Shown one piece after another: positions 7,894 to 16,185 of a stretch of DNA of 49,887 nt. Under the pieces are notes generated by a model that worked only from the letters and a program-made list of their open reading frames with translations, had not been told where the DNA came from and searched no databases. The DNA is taken from NCBI GenBank assembly GCA_022767125.1, contig JALEPZ010000101.1:1-49887 (forward strand), in the 5' to 3' direction. Both the position numbers and the translations under genes were made by a program. Each line of letters opens with the position of its first letter. The first letter of the stretch is position 1. The DNA is from Phocaeicola plebeius. GTDB taxonomy: Bacteria; Bacteroidota; Bacteroidia; Bacteroidales; Bacteroidaceae.

Positions 7894-8550
7894 TTACAGG
7901 TTCTTCAGCAGATGGATCATTTCCGCCATGTCGGGTGCCTTGAAGACAGCATTGCCTGCCACCAGCACATCGGCGCCGGCCTCCACGAGCTGCGCCCCCG
8001 TTTCCAGATTGACCCCTCCGTCTACTTCGAGCAGGACATCCGCTCCACACTTGTCGATCCGTTCCCGCAAATCGCGTACCTTATCCAACGTATGCGAAAT
8101 GAACTTCTGTCCCCCGAAACCCGGGTTCACGCTCATCAGAAGTACCATGTCCACATCCTCCAGTACATCCACCACTGCCGAAACGGGAGTAGCCGGATTC
8201 AATGTCACCCCTGCCTTCATCCCTGCTTCCTTGATTTGTTGGATGACTCGGTGCAGGTGCGGACACGTTTCGTAGTGCACGTTCATCATCATGGTACCCA
8301 ATTCCTTGAATTCACTGATGAATTTCTCCGGCTGCACAATCATCAGATGCACATCCAGCGGTTTTTTCGAGATCCGTGCCACATGCTTGAGCACAGGAAA
8401 TCCGAAGGAGATGTTCGGCACGAACACCCCGTCCATCACATCGACATGCAACCAGTCAGCCTCGCTGTTGTTAATCACTTCCAGGTCTTGCTCCAAATGG
8501 CCGAAGTTGGCCGACAGCATGGAAGGTGCAATTTTCACTTGTCTTTTCAT
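7894..8550 (-). CDS. rpe: Ribulose-phosphate 3-epimerase
   Basis: The product has 218 residues from the ATG at 8548-8550 (MKRQVKIAPSMLSANF). A longer frame to 8601 exists, but the family begins at IAPSMLSA and a -7 element overlaps the extension. The TIM-barrel motifs are DWLHVDVMDGVFVPNISFG, LDVHLMIVQPE, MSVNPGFGGQKF, LEVDGGVN and DVLVAGNAVF. These contain the expected metal and catalytic His/Asp residues. It interconverts ribulose-5-phosphate and xylulose-5-phosphate in the pentose phosphate pathway. It is a housekeeping gene, not obviously part of the sugar locus that begins on the other strand. Confidence 0.93.
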   Translation of the reverse strand: MKRQVKIAPSMLSANFGHLEQDLEVINNSEADWLHVDVMDGVFVPNISFGFPVLKHVARISKKPLDVHLMIVQPEKFISEFKELGTMMMNVHYETCPHLHRVIQQIKEAGMKAGVTLNPATPVSAVVDVLEDVDMVLLMSVNPGFGGQKFISHTLDKVRDLRERIDKCGADVLLEVDGGVNLETGAQLVEAGADVLVAGNAVFKAPDMAEMIHLLKNL

Positions 8551-8570
8551 GATTCTGTTCTTTGAGCTGG

Positions 8571-8578
8571 CAAAGGTA
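8571..8578 (-). promoter_or_regulatory. -7 promoter element for rpe-comEC
   Basis: On the minus strand this is TACCTTTG, matching TAnnTTTG, 21 bp before the rpe ATG at 8550. It supports the shorter rpe start. Confidence 0.55.
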
Positions 8579-8709
8579 GTCATTTTCTTCGTAACTACCA
8601 ACGCTTTCGCCCTATCTTGTGATGCAAGTTGCAGCCGGCAGCCTATTCCTACAGATAAGAGCCGGGAAATGGGGCCTCATCGTCTCCTGCCCATTGAGAG
8701 ATACGTTGT

Positions 8710-8806
8710 TTCCTTTTTGTACATTCTTTTACGATTCAATTTCCGCAATCGATAACCTTCCTCCCTCTTCCGGCAGACCTTTATTAACTTTTTCTCACTA
8801 CTTTTG
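8710..8806 (+). promoter_or_regulatory. Promoter/operator A of susC1-susD1 (shared regulon element)
   Basis: The element TTCCTTTTTGTACATT occupies 8710-8725, followed by a second conserved patch TTTCCGCAATCGATAACC (about 8740-8757) and a -7 element TACTTTTG at 8799-8806. The GTACATT core starts 80 bp upstream of the -7 element, exactly as at elements B, C and D (25331/25411, 27926/28006, 34894/34974). No good -33 box is visible, which fits an activator-dependent promoter. The rest of 8579-8709 shows no gene and nothing I can interpret. Confidence 0.7.
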
Positions 8807-8850
8807 CCATCGAACAAAATAATTATTCACCCCCAAAAAAACAACTGCCT

Positions 8851-8992
8851 ATGAAAGCAAAAAAGCCAGATAATGGGCAATATCATCTGGCTTGAAATCA
8901 AAGTCATCTCTGTAACAGTACAAGCACCTCGCACGTGCTTTCCGAAACAAAAAAAACTTTATTAACAAACAAAAATAGACATAATCTTTGTC
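8851..8992 (+). ncRNA. Conserved structured 5' leader of susC1
   Basis: The leader is about 180 nt from the predicted start of transcription. It has hairpin 1 (AAGCCAGAT at 8863-8871 with ATCTGGCTT at 8885-8893), hairpin 2 (AAGCAC at 8922-8927 with GTGCTT at 8935-8940, 7-nt loop) and a box AGACATAATCTTTGTCATGAA touching the susC start, in which GACA and TGTC can pair. The leader of susC2 has the same hairpin 1 with the same flanks (GGGCAA in the loop, TTGAAATC after it) and the same terminal box at the same distances. It is probably a cis-acting RNA element or pairing target; a function is not demonstrated. Confidence 0.55.
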
Positions 8993-11900
8993 ATGAACAC
9001 ACATATTAAATATTTTTTGCTGGCTTCCTGCATAATTAACGGTTATCCACTACTGGCAACTACCAACACAGGAAGCAACGCCTCATCCTCCTCTACCCAG
9101 GCACTGCAACAATCCACCCGTATATCGGGAAAAATCGTTGACAAGAACGGCGAACCGATTATCGGAGCCAATTTCCTCGAAAAAGGTACCACCAACGGTA
9201 CCATCACCAACATTGACGGCCGGTTCGAACTGACCGTACAGAAGAAAGCCATCGTCGTTTCCTATATCGGTTACATCACCAAAGAAGTCACCGTGAGCGG
9301 CCGCAACATGACCATCACACTGGAAGAAGATTCCAAAGCACTGGAAGAAGTGGTCATCGTCGGTTTCGGTACCCAAAAGAAAGTCAACCTCACCGGTTCG
9401 GTAAGCAGTGTCGATCAGGAAAAACTGGCAGGCGTACCGGCCACCAATGTCACTTCCATGCTGCAAGGCAAACTGCCGGGTGTGGCCATCACTCAAACTT
9501 CCGGTCTGCCAGGACGGGAGAACACCTCCATCCGCATCCGCGGTGTCGGGACGATGAACAATGCCGCACCGATGGTGTTGGTCGATGGACTGGAAGCCTC
9601 GATGGACGACGTGAATCCGAACGACATTGAGAGTGTCAGTGTCCTGAAGGATGCGGCAGCTGCCTCCATCTATGGAACGCGTGCCGCCAACGGTGTCATT
9701 CTGGTCACTACAAAACGAGGAAAAAGCGGCAAACCGACCTTGACCTATAACGGCTACGTGGGGTTCCAGCAGGCCATTCAACTGCCCGAACACCTCTCAT
9801 CAGCCGAATATGCCGAACTCTACAACGAAGGTCTGAAGAACGAGGGGGCCTCTCCTGCCTATTCCACTGAGGACATCGAAAAATACAGAAACGGCAGCGA
9901 TCCTTACAACTATCCCAATACCGACTGGATGGACGCTCTGCTGCAGGGCAGCGGCTTCACCCACAACCACAACCTGAGCATCAACGGCGGAACGGAAGCC
10001 ACCCGGTATGCCGTCTCGCTGGGTTACTACAACCAGGAAGGCCTGACCAAAAACACGGACTACGACCGCTACAACCTGCGGTTCAACATAGACACGAACA
10101 TCAACGACCGCATCAGCTTCGGCGTGAGCAGCAGTGTTTCGTACCGCGAAATCAATGTCCCCACCACGCCCTATGCCAACAGCAACGACATGTCGCAGTT
10201 CTTCCGTCAGGCCAATCGCATCCCCAACACCTATGTCAACCAGTACGAGGACGGCAGCTTCGGACGACACATCGACGGCAACCCCATCGCCTGGATTGAG
10301 GCAGGCGGGAAAGCCACTTCGCACTATACCCACGCACTGGGCAGTGTGTTCGGCGAAATCAAACTGATGGACGGGCTGACCCTGAAGGGAATCATGGGTG
10401 CCGACTACAGCATCGACGAAGGCAAGACCCACATTTTGGAGATTACCTACGCCAACGGTTCCGTACAGGGTCCGAACAGCGTTTCCGACTATTGGGCCCG
10501 CACCTCCACCATCACCTTGCAAGCCCTGCTCAATTACGAAAAGACCTTCGGGAAGCACGGTGTCAAGTCCATGGCCGGCGTATCGAGAGAAGCGTACCGC
10601 TACCATACCACTTCCGCCTATCGCAAGAACTTCCCCAGCAATGCCCTGACCGAGCTGAATGCCGGTTCTACCGACGGATGGTCGAACAGCGGAAGTTCGC
10701 TCGACAGCAACATCGGATCGTATTTCGGAAGAGTGAACTATGACTATGCGGGCCGCTACCTTTTCGAAGCCAATGTCCGTGCCGACGGTTCTTCCAAGTT
10801 CGCTGCCGGCCACCGCTGGGGCGTATTCCCCTCCTTCTCTGCCGGCTGGAGAATCTCCGAAGAATCGTTCATGAAAAAAGTGGAATGGCTGGACAACCTG
10901 AAGCTGCGAGCTTCCTGGGGCAAGCTGGGTAACCACCGCACCAGCGACTACCAGTACATCGCCACCATCACACTGGGCAAGAACTACCCGTTCGGAGGCA
11001 GCATCAGCGACGGAGCCGCACAGACCACCGCCAACAACGAGAACATCACCTGGGAAACCACTACCGAGTTCGATTTCGGCGTTGACTTTGGCATGCGTAA
11101 CGGCCTACTGACCTTCTCTGCCGACTATTACAACCGCTACACTGACAACATTCTGACCGTGGTGCCCGTCACCTATATCTACGGACTGAGTGCCCCGGTT
11201 TCCAATGCCGGCGCCATGCGCAACAAAGGATTCGAGTTTTCAATAGGACATCAATATTCCATCGGCAAATTCAACTATAACCTCGACGGTTACATCGCCT
11301 TCAACAAAAACAAAGTAGAAAAGTATTCGAACCCCTCGAAGGGTGACTACATCCAGATGGAAGGTGAAGCCTGGAACTCATTCTACGGCTACGAGTGCAT
11401 CGGTATCTTCGAAAGCGACGAGGAAGCCGCCAACAGTCCCACCCAGTCGTCGCTGGTAAAAGCGGGCGACCTGAAGTTCAAGGACCAGAACGGCGATGGT
11501 GTCATCAATGCCGACGACCGTGTCGTACTGGGCAACACCATCCCGAACATTACCTACGGCTTCAATATCGGCCTCAACTACCAGGGCTTCGATGTATCGG
11601 CAGCCTTCCAAGGTGCAGCCGACGTGTACCGCACGATGGACCGAGAAACGATGTGGGGATTCATTGACGGAGCCAATGCCAGCAAGCGCCACCTCGACCG
11701 CACCATCGTGGAAAACGGCGTCGTTACACATTACGGCAAGTATCCGAGAGTCCTCATCACGCAATCCCAGAACCGGGTGATGAGCTCCTTCCTTGCCATG
11801 GATGCCAGCTACCTCCGACTGAAGAACCTGCAAGTGGGCTACACCTTCCCCAAGAAATGGCTGGAGCCGCTCCACATACAACGGGCACGCATCTACGCCA

Positions 11901-12028
11901 GCGGACAGAACCTACTGACCTTCACCAGCTTCCCGAAGGACTGTGACCCTGAAGTATCCAACGGCTATGCCGGCTATTCGTACCCACAAGTAGCCATCTA
12001 CACCTTTGGACTGGACATTACTTTTTAA
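8993..12028 (+). CDS. susC: SusC/RagA-family TonB-dependent outer-membrane transporter 1
   Basis: The product has 1011 residues. There is a signal peptide (residues 1 to about 22), a carboxypeptidase-regulatory-like domain from about residue 42 (ISGKIVDKNGEPIIGANFLEKG), the TonB-box/plug start LEEVVIVGFGTQKK, and a plug domain with the SusC-class motif IRIRGVGTMNN...VLVDGLE...IESVSVLKDAAAASIYGTRAANGVI. A 22-strand barrel follows, ending in a terminal Phe (FGLDITF). It would import oligosaccharides across the outer membrane with SusD1, whose gene starts 12 bp later. It is expressed from promoter A with a structured leader. Confidence 0.95.
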   Translation: MNTHIKYFLLASCIINGYPLLATTNTGSNASSSSTQALQQSTRISGKIVDKNGEPIIGANFLEKGTTNGTITNIDGRFELTVQKKAIVVSYIGYITKEVTVSGRNMTITLEEDSKALEEVVIVGFGTQKKVNLTGSVSSVDQEKLAGVPATNVTSMLQGKLPGVAITQTSGLPGRENTSIRIRGVGTMNNAAPMVLVDGLEASMDDVNPNDIESVSVLKDAAAASIYGTRAANGVILVTTKRGKSGKPTLTYNGYVGFQQAIQLPEHLSSAEYAELYNEGLKNEGASPAYSTEDIEKYRNGSDPYNYPNTDWMDALLQGSGFTHNHNLSINGGTEATRYAVSLGYYNQEGLTKNTDYDRYNLRFNIDTNINDRISFGVSSSVSYREINVPTTPYANSNDMSQFFRQANRIPNTYVNQYEDGSFGRHIDGNPIAWIEAGGKATSHYTHALGSVFGEIKLMDGLTLKGIMGADYSIDEGKTHILEITYANGSVQGPNSVSDYWARTSTITLQALLNYEKTFGKHGVKSMAGVSREAYRYHTTSAYRKNFPSNALTELNAGSTDGWSNSGSSLDSNIGSYFGRVNYDYAGRYLFEANVRADGSSKFAAGHRWGVFPSFSAGWRISEESFMKKVEWLDNLKLRASWGKLGNHRTSDYQYIATITLGKNYPFGGSISDGAAQTTANNENITWETTTEFDFGVDFGMRNGLLTFSADYYNRYTDNILTVVPVTYIYGLSAPVSNAGAMRNKGFEFSIGHQYSIGKFNYNLDGYIAFNKNKVEKYSNPSKGDYIQMEGEAWNSFYGYECIGIFESDEEAANSPTQSSLVKAGDLKFKDQNGDGVINADDRVVLGNTIPNITYGFNIGLNYQGFDVSAAFQGAADVYRTMDRETMWGFIDGANASKRHLDRTIVENGVVTHYGKYPRVLITQSQNRVMSSFLAMDASYLRLKNLQVGYTFPKKWLEPLHIQRARIYASGQNLLTFTSFPKDCDPEVSNGYAGYSYPQVAIYTFGLDITF

Positions 12029-12040
12029 AACAAAACACCT

Positions 12041-13648
12041 ATGATCATGAAAAAACAAATATTGCTGCCATTGTTTGGAATGGCTTTATTGTCGACCTCA
12101 TGTGGAGACAGTTTCCTGAATGTCGCTCCTGCTGACCAGTTGTCGGATGCCACGTATTGGAAAACGGAAGCCGATGCAGCCAGTGCCCTGACGGGATGCT
12201 ACAACGGATGGGAAACCATCACCAACATTGTTTTTCTGGATGCTGCCACCGACAACGGCTACGAGCAGTTCAACTATCTGTACCAGCCCATCGGCAACGG
12301 CCAGCTGCTGCCTACCTCCTCTACCGGCTATGAAGCTCCGTGGGTAGACGGCAGTGCGACCCGCTGGTTCACCTACGACCGCATCCGCAAGTACAACAAC
12401 TTCCTGGAGAAAATCGACGGTGTGGAAATGGACGAAACGACTAAAGAACGCTACAAGGCGGAAGTCCGCTTCCTCCGCGCCTACGACTACTACAACAAAG
12501 TGATGTTCTACGGCGACATTCCTTTGGTGACGAGTGTCATCTCCGATGCTGAAGAAGCCAAGATGACCCGTACACCAGCCGCTGAAGTCACCGAATTTGT
12601 TCTGAAAGAACTGACAGAAGTAGCCGCCGTCCTCCCCACACAGAACCAGGTACAATCGGGCGGTCACATCACGAAAGGTGCAGCACTGGCCCTCAAGAGC
12701 CGGTTCGAGCTCTACCTGGGCAACTATGAAGCGGCACAAGCCGATGCCGCCACTGTCATCGGCATGGGCTGCTACGAGCTGTACCCCGACTACGAAACCC
12801 TTTTCTATCCGTCGGCAAAGAATGCCAACAAAGAATCCATTCTGGACGTGCAATACATGAAGGACCACTATGCCAGCATGATTCCCCAGCTCAATCTGCC
12901 TGCCATAGAAGGCGGATGGTCGGCACTGAACGCGCTGTGGCCGTTCATTGATGCTGCCCAGATGAGCAACGGCAAGTTCAAGGATGAAGAGGGTTCGGGT
13001 TACGATGACAACCGTCCGTTCGACAATCGCGACCCGCGCCTGACCGCCATCGTACTCTGTCCGGGACAACCCTACAACGGACGCATCTACAACCCCTTGG
13101 ACAAGACCATCAACGGCAACAACAACGACGATTATCATGTGAACGCTGCCGCATCGAGAGGAGGCCTGCTGATCAAGAAGTTCATCTATCCGATGTCGAT
13201 AGACGACGCCAACAACTACGACGCCAACGGCATGGTCATCCGCCTGGCAGAAGTCTATATCACCTTCGCCGAATGTGCCCTGCAGACCGGGAAGGACAAG
13301 GACAAGGCACTGGGCTACCTCAACCTGATACGGCAACGGGCAGGGATGCCAGCCGCCGACATCCTGACAGACCAGTTAGTGAAATACGAACGGAGGATGG
13401 AACTGGCCTTCGAAGGGTTGAGATACTTCGACCTGAAACGTTGGGACCTCGGTCCGAGCGTCCTCAACGGACCCGCCCGAGGCAGCCGTGACGGATCGGT
13501 CAACTCGCAGACAGGCGAAGTGACCTGGAACGGAGACTACATCGTGCTGGAAGAACGGACCTTCATTCCCGAGCGCAAGTATCTGCTGCCCATTCCGCAA
13601 AACGAACTGGACCGCAACGAGAACATGAAACAGAATAACGGTTACTAA
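12041..13648 (+). CDS. susD: SusD/RagB-family outer-membrane glycan-binding lipoprotein 1
   Basis: The product has 535 residues. A lipoprotein signal peptide ends in STSC, followed by GDSFLNVAPADQLSDATYW, the typical SusD start. The helical TPR-rich N-terminal part contains ERYKAEVRFLRAYDYYNKVMFYGDIPLVT. The C-terminal motifs are GYLNLIRQRAGMP, RRMELAFEGLRYFDLKRWD and KYLLPIPQNELDRNENMKQN. It caps SusC1 and binds substrate at the cell surface. Two in-frame ATGs (12041 and 12047) are possible; the second gives MKKQILL. A strong inverted repeat at 13664-13733 ends the unit. Confidence 0.94.
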   Translation: MIMKKQILLPLFGMALLSTSCGDSFLNVAPADQLSDATYWKTEADAASALTGCYNGWETITNIVFLDAATDNGYEQFNYLYQPIGNGQLLPTSSTGYEAPWVDGSATRWFTYDRIRKYNNFLEKIDGVEMDETTKERYKAEVRFLRAYDYYNKVMFYGDIPLVTSVISDAEEAKMTRTPAAEVTEFVLKELTEVAAVLPTQNQVQSGGHITKGAALALKSRFELYLGNYEAAQADAATVIGMGCYELYPDYETLFYPSAKNANKESILDVQYMKDHYASMIPQLNLPAIEGGWSALNALWPFIDAAQMSNGKFKDEEGSGYDDNRPFDNRDPRLTAIVLCPGQPYNGRIYNPLDKTINGNNNDDYHVNAAASRGGLLIKKFIYPMSIDDANNYDANGMVIRLAEVYITFAECALQTGKDKDKALGYLNLIRQRAGMPAADILTDQLVKYERRMELAFEGLRYFDLKRWDLGPSVLNGPARGSRDGSVNSQTGEVTWNGDYIVLEERTFIPERKYLLPIPQNELDRNENMKQNNGY

Positions 13649-13663
13649 ACAATGTTTTCTTTG

Positions 13664-13733
13664 AGACACCAAGACGCAGCCATGCCATGTCCGGACACCT
13701 TCCGTTCTCATGCATCCCTGTGTCTTGGTGTCT
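13664..13733. terminator. Long-stem inverted repeat between susD1 and araC regulator 1
   Basis: AGACACCAAGACGCAG (13664-13679) pairs with CTGTGTCTTGGTGTCT (13718-13733) with a single mismatch. It lies 15 bp after susD1 and 2 bp from the end of the convergent regulator gene. A bidirectional terminator is likely. Repeats of the form GACACCAAGACACAG are, as I recall, scattered in Bacteroides genomes, so this may be a dispersed repeat reused as a terminator. Confidence 0.6.
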
Positions 13734-13735
13734 AA

Positions 13736-14623
13736 TCACCCTTTCCGTTGCTGGCGGTAGCTACGGGGAGACATGCCCATGATTTTGGTGAACAGCCTGG
13801 AGAAATAATACGAATCGTCAATGCCGATTTTGAAACAGATCTGGTTAACCTTCATATCGGTAGCATCCAGCAGGTAACAGGCTTGTTGGATTTTCAACAG
13901 ATTAAGATAAGCCAGAGGAGTGTGCCCGGTCATTTGTTTGAACAGCATGGAATAGTGGGACACCGAATAGCCGATATAACCGGCAATTTCCTCCAATGTC
14001 AGCCGTTTCTCCAGGTTCTCTTTCATATAATGGATGGACTGCTGGACAGCATTACCATCGTTGCTGTCCTCCTGCTTGCCGGCCCTGTACTGCTGGATGT
14101 TCAGCAGGGAGCCGAAGAAGTAATGGAGCAAGGAGGAGGCATAATACAGGTTGTCGATTGCATAGCCCGACTGTAACGTAGTGAAGATTTCCTCAAAAAT
14201 GGCCACCCGGGTCTGGATGCGGGAATTCTGCCGGGGCTCGACGCTGACAGGGCACAGGGCATGGCGGGCATAATGGGCAGCCAGGTGCCCTTTGAAGTGA
14301 ATCCAGTAGATGGTCCATGAATGCCGTTCATCGGTCCCATAGCTGTGCGGCTGGCCGGAGGGCAGGATGAAATACTGGTTGGCATGCACGGTCTGGAGCT
14401 TTCCGTTCACCTTATACCACCCCTTCCCATCGACACAATAGATAAACACGTACTGGTCGATGGGGGTCAGCCTTTCCCGGAAATGGTTGGTAGCCTTGGG
14501 GAAATAGCCGATGTCTGTCAAGTGCAAGGCGGCGGTCATCTCGTCCTTCTCCAGCAGGTTGACCACCAGTTGGGGCAATACGAGGATGCGCGAGCCTTGG
14601 AATCCGTCTTTCTGTCTTATCAT
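13736..14623 (-). CDS. AraC-family transcriptional regulator 1
   Basis: The product has 295 residues with an N-terminal cupin-like effector domain (roughly 15-150; FRERLTPIDQYVFIYCVDGKGWYKV and ANQYFILPSGQPHSYG) and a C-terminal pair of helix-turn-helix motifs (about 195-292; LTLEEIAGYIGYSVSHYSMLF and KVNQICFKIGIDDSYYFSRLFTKIMGMSPRSYR). Both HTH units fit the AraC/XylS signature. It is cytoplasmic. It is divergent from the sugar porter operon at 14761 and convergent with susD1, so the porter operon is its most likely target. The intergenic region between them contains direct repeats suitable as binding sites. Confidence 0.9.
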   Translation of the reverse strand: MIRQKDGFQGSRILVLPQLVVNLLEKDEMTAALHLTDIGYFPKATNHFRERLTPIDQYVFIYCVDGKGWYKVNGKLQTVHANQYFILPSGQPHSYGTDERHSWTIYWIHFKGHLAAHYARHALCPVSVEPRQNSRIQTRVAIFEEIFTTLQSGYAIDNLYYASSLLHYFFGSLLNIQQYRAGKQEDSNDGNAVQQSIHYMKENLEKRLTLEEIAGYIGYSVSHYSMLFKQMTGHTPLAYLNLLKIQQACYLLDATDMKVNQICFKIGIDDSYYFSRLFTKIMGMSPRSYRQQRKG

Positions 14624-14760
14624 AGTTTTGCAAATATATGTAATTCTTCGGAACCGTCCAACCGTTCATCAGAAAAAAGTCCATCATCAGAAGAATATCG
14701 TCTATTTTTCCAACAGGGGATTCCTCCTAATTTTGCAGTCGTAATCATTAAAGCTGTTAT
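14624..14760. promoter_or_regulatory. Divergent promoter region of araC regulator 1 and the MFS operon
   Basis: Plus strand: TAATTTTG at 14728-14735 is a good -7 element, 33 bp before the porter ATG. Upstream are direct repeats TCATCAGAA at 14666-14674 and 14684-14692 (18 bp apart) and two AACCGT units near 14652-14665, placed where an AraC-type activator would bind. Minus strand: TATATTTG near 14633-14640 is a -7 candidate for the regulator. The GTACATT element of the other units is absent, so this operon is probably controlled differently. Confidence 0.5.
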
Positions 14761-16143
14761 ATGAAAGACTTGAACAAACGTTTTATTTATTTTATCTGCA
14801 CCGTCTCGGCCATGGGAGGCCTGCTGTTCGGATACGACTGGGTGGTAATTGGCGGTGCTAAAATCTTCTACGAAGAATTTTTCGGTATCGGGCATGACCC
14901 GAACCTACAGGGATGGGCGATGAGCATTGCATTGATCGGATGCCTGTTGGGCGCACTGACAGCCGGTTCCATGGCCGACCGTTACGGACGGAAGCCGTTG
15001 CTGGTGGCTGCAGCCTTCATTTTTCTGGTGTCGGCCTACGGGACAGGGGCCTACAGCAGTTTCACCGGTTTTTTGGCGGCACGGTTTGTAGGAGGCATCG
15101 CCATCGGCATCGCCTCCGGGCTGTCCCCCATGTATATCGCAGAAATCTCCCCCGCTTCCATTCGTGGCCGCTTAGTGTCGCTGAACCAGTTAGCGATTGT
15201 GGTAGGCATCCTGGCGGCCCAGGTGGTCAACTGGCTGCTGGCCGGAGACGATACGGATTGGAACGTAGCGGAAGGATGGCGATGGATGTTCTGGGCGGAA
15301 GCGTTTCCAGCCGCAGCCTTCTTGGTAATGACCCTTTTCATCCCGGAAAGTCCCCGCTGGCTGGTCATGCATGGACAAAAGGAAAAGGCAGCCGCCATCT
15401 TCCGCCGTGTGGGGGGCGAAAGACATGCCGAACAAGAGCTTCAGGCCCTTGCGGCGATGCGGAACGAACAGCATGAAGGAGGCCTTTCCCTGTTGTTCAG
15501 CCGCCCCTACCGCCGGGTGCTGGTACTGGGGGTTATCGTGGCCGTCTTCCAGCAGTGGTGCGGCACGAATGTCATCTTCAACTACGCACAGGAAGTGTTC
15601 CAAGGTGCGGGTTACAATGTGGACAACACGTTTATCAATATCGTCGTAACGGGAATCGCTAACCTGGTGTTCACCGGCGTGGCCATCTATACCGTCGACC
15701 GACTGGGACGCCGGACGCTGATGCTGATAGGAGCCGGAGGACTGGGCCTCATCTATCTCCTGCTGGGAGCCTGTTATTACTGGCAGGTCAGCGGCATCTT
15801 CATGGTCGTGCTCGTCGTGCTGGCCATCTCCTGCTACGCCATGTCGTTAGGCCCCGTCACCTGGGTGCTCCTGGCCGAAATCTTCCCCGGCAGGGTGAGA
15901 GGGGTAGCGATAGCAGCCGCCACCTTCGCGCTTTGGACCGGCAGCTTCCTGCTGACCTATTCGTTCCCGTTCCTGAACCGCGATCTGGGTACGTACGGCA
16001 CGTTCTGGATCTACACGGTCATTTGTGCGGCCGGCTTTGCCTTCTTCTGGCGCACACTGCCTGAAACAAAGGGGAAGCCGCTGGAAGAGCTGGAGAAACA
16101 GCTGGTCAAGGACAACAACGAATCATCATGTAACAACCTATAA
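14761..16143 (+). CDS. MFS sugar porter (sugar:H+ symporter family)
   Basis: The product has 460 residues and 12 predicted membrane helices. Sugar porter signatures are present: GGLLFGYDWVVIGGA in helix 1, MADRYGRKPLL between helices 2 and 3, SPMYIAEISPASIRGRLVSLNQ, the PESPRWLV motif at the end of helix 6, DRLGRRTLM, and PETKGKPLEELE at the C-terminus. Family members carry hexoses or pentoses across the inner membrane (XylE, GLUT-like). It is the first gene of an operon with a DUF5107 protein (15 bp to its ancestral start) and two GH2-like proteins. The exact sugar cannot be deduced. Confidence 0.9.
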   Translation: MKDLNKRFIYFICTVSAMGGLLFGYDWVVIGGAKIFYEEFFGIGHDPNLQGWAMSIALIGCLLGALTAGSMADRYGRKPLLVAAAFIFLVSAYGTGAYSSFTGFLAARFVGGIAIGIASGLSPMYIAEISPASIRGRLVSLNQLAIVVGILAAQVVNWLLAGDDTDWNVAEGWRWMFWAEAFPAAAFLVMTLFIPESPRWLVMHGQKEKAAAIFRRVGGERHAEQELQALAAMRNEQHEGGLSLLFSRPYRRVLVLGVIVAVFQQWCGTNVIFNYAQEVFQGAGYNVDNTFINIVVTGIANLVFTGVAIYTVDRLGRRTLMLIGAGGLGLIYLLLGACYYWQVSGIFMVVLVVLAISCYAMSLGPVTWVLLAEIFPGRVRGVAIAAATFALWTGSFLLTYSFPFLNRDLGTYGTFWIYTVICAAGFAFFWRTLPETKGKPLEELEKQLVKDNNESSCNNL

Positions 16144-16185
16144 AACAACTCATCGAAAATGGTAAAAGCTTGGAAATAAACTGTA

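Noticed and set aside
8851-8895. A 14-codon leader peptide (MKAKKPDNGQYHLA) in the susC1 leader
   Set aside because: The homologous leader of susC2 has a one-base difference that puts the segment in another frame, so the peptide is not conserved while the hairpin is.
9800-10936. Minus-strand open frame of 378 codons inside susC1
   Set aside because: Low-complexity Val/Gly/His-rich translation typical of an antisense shadow; susC1 is unambiguous.
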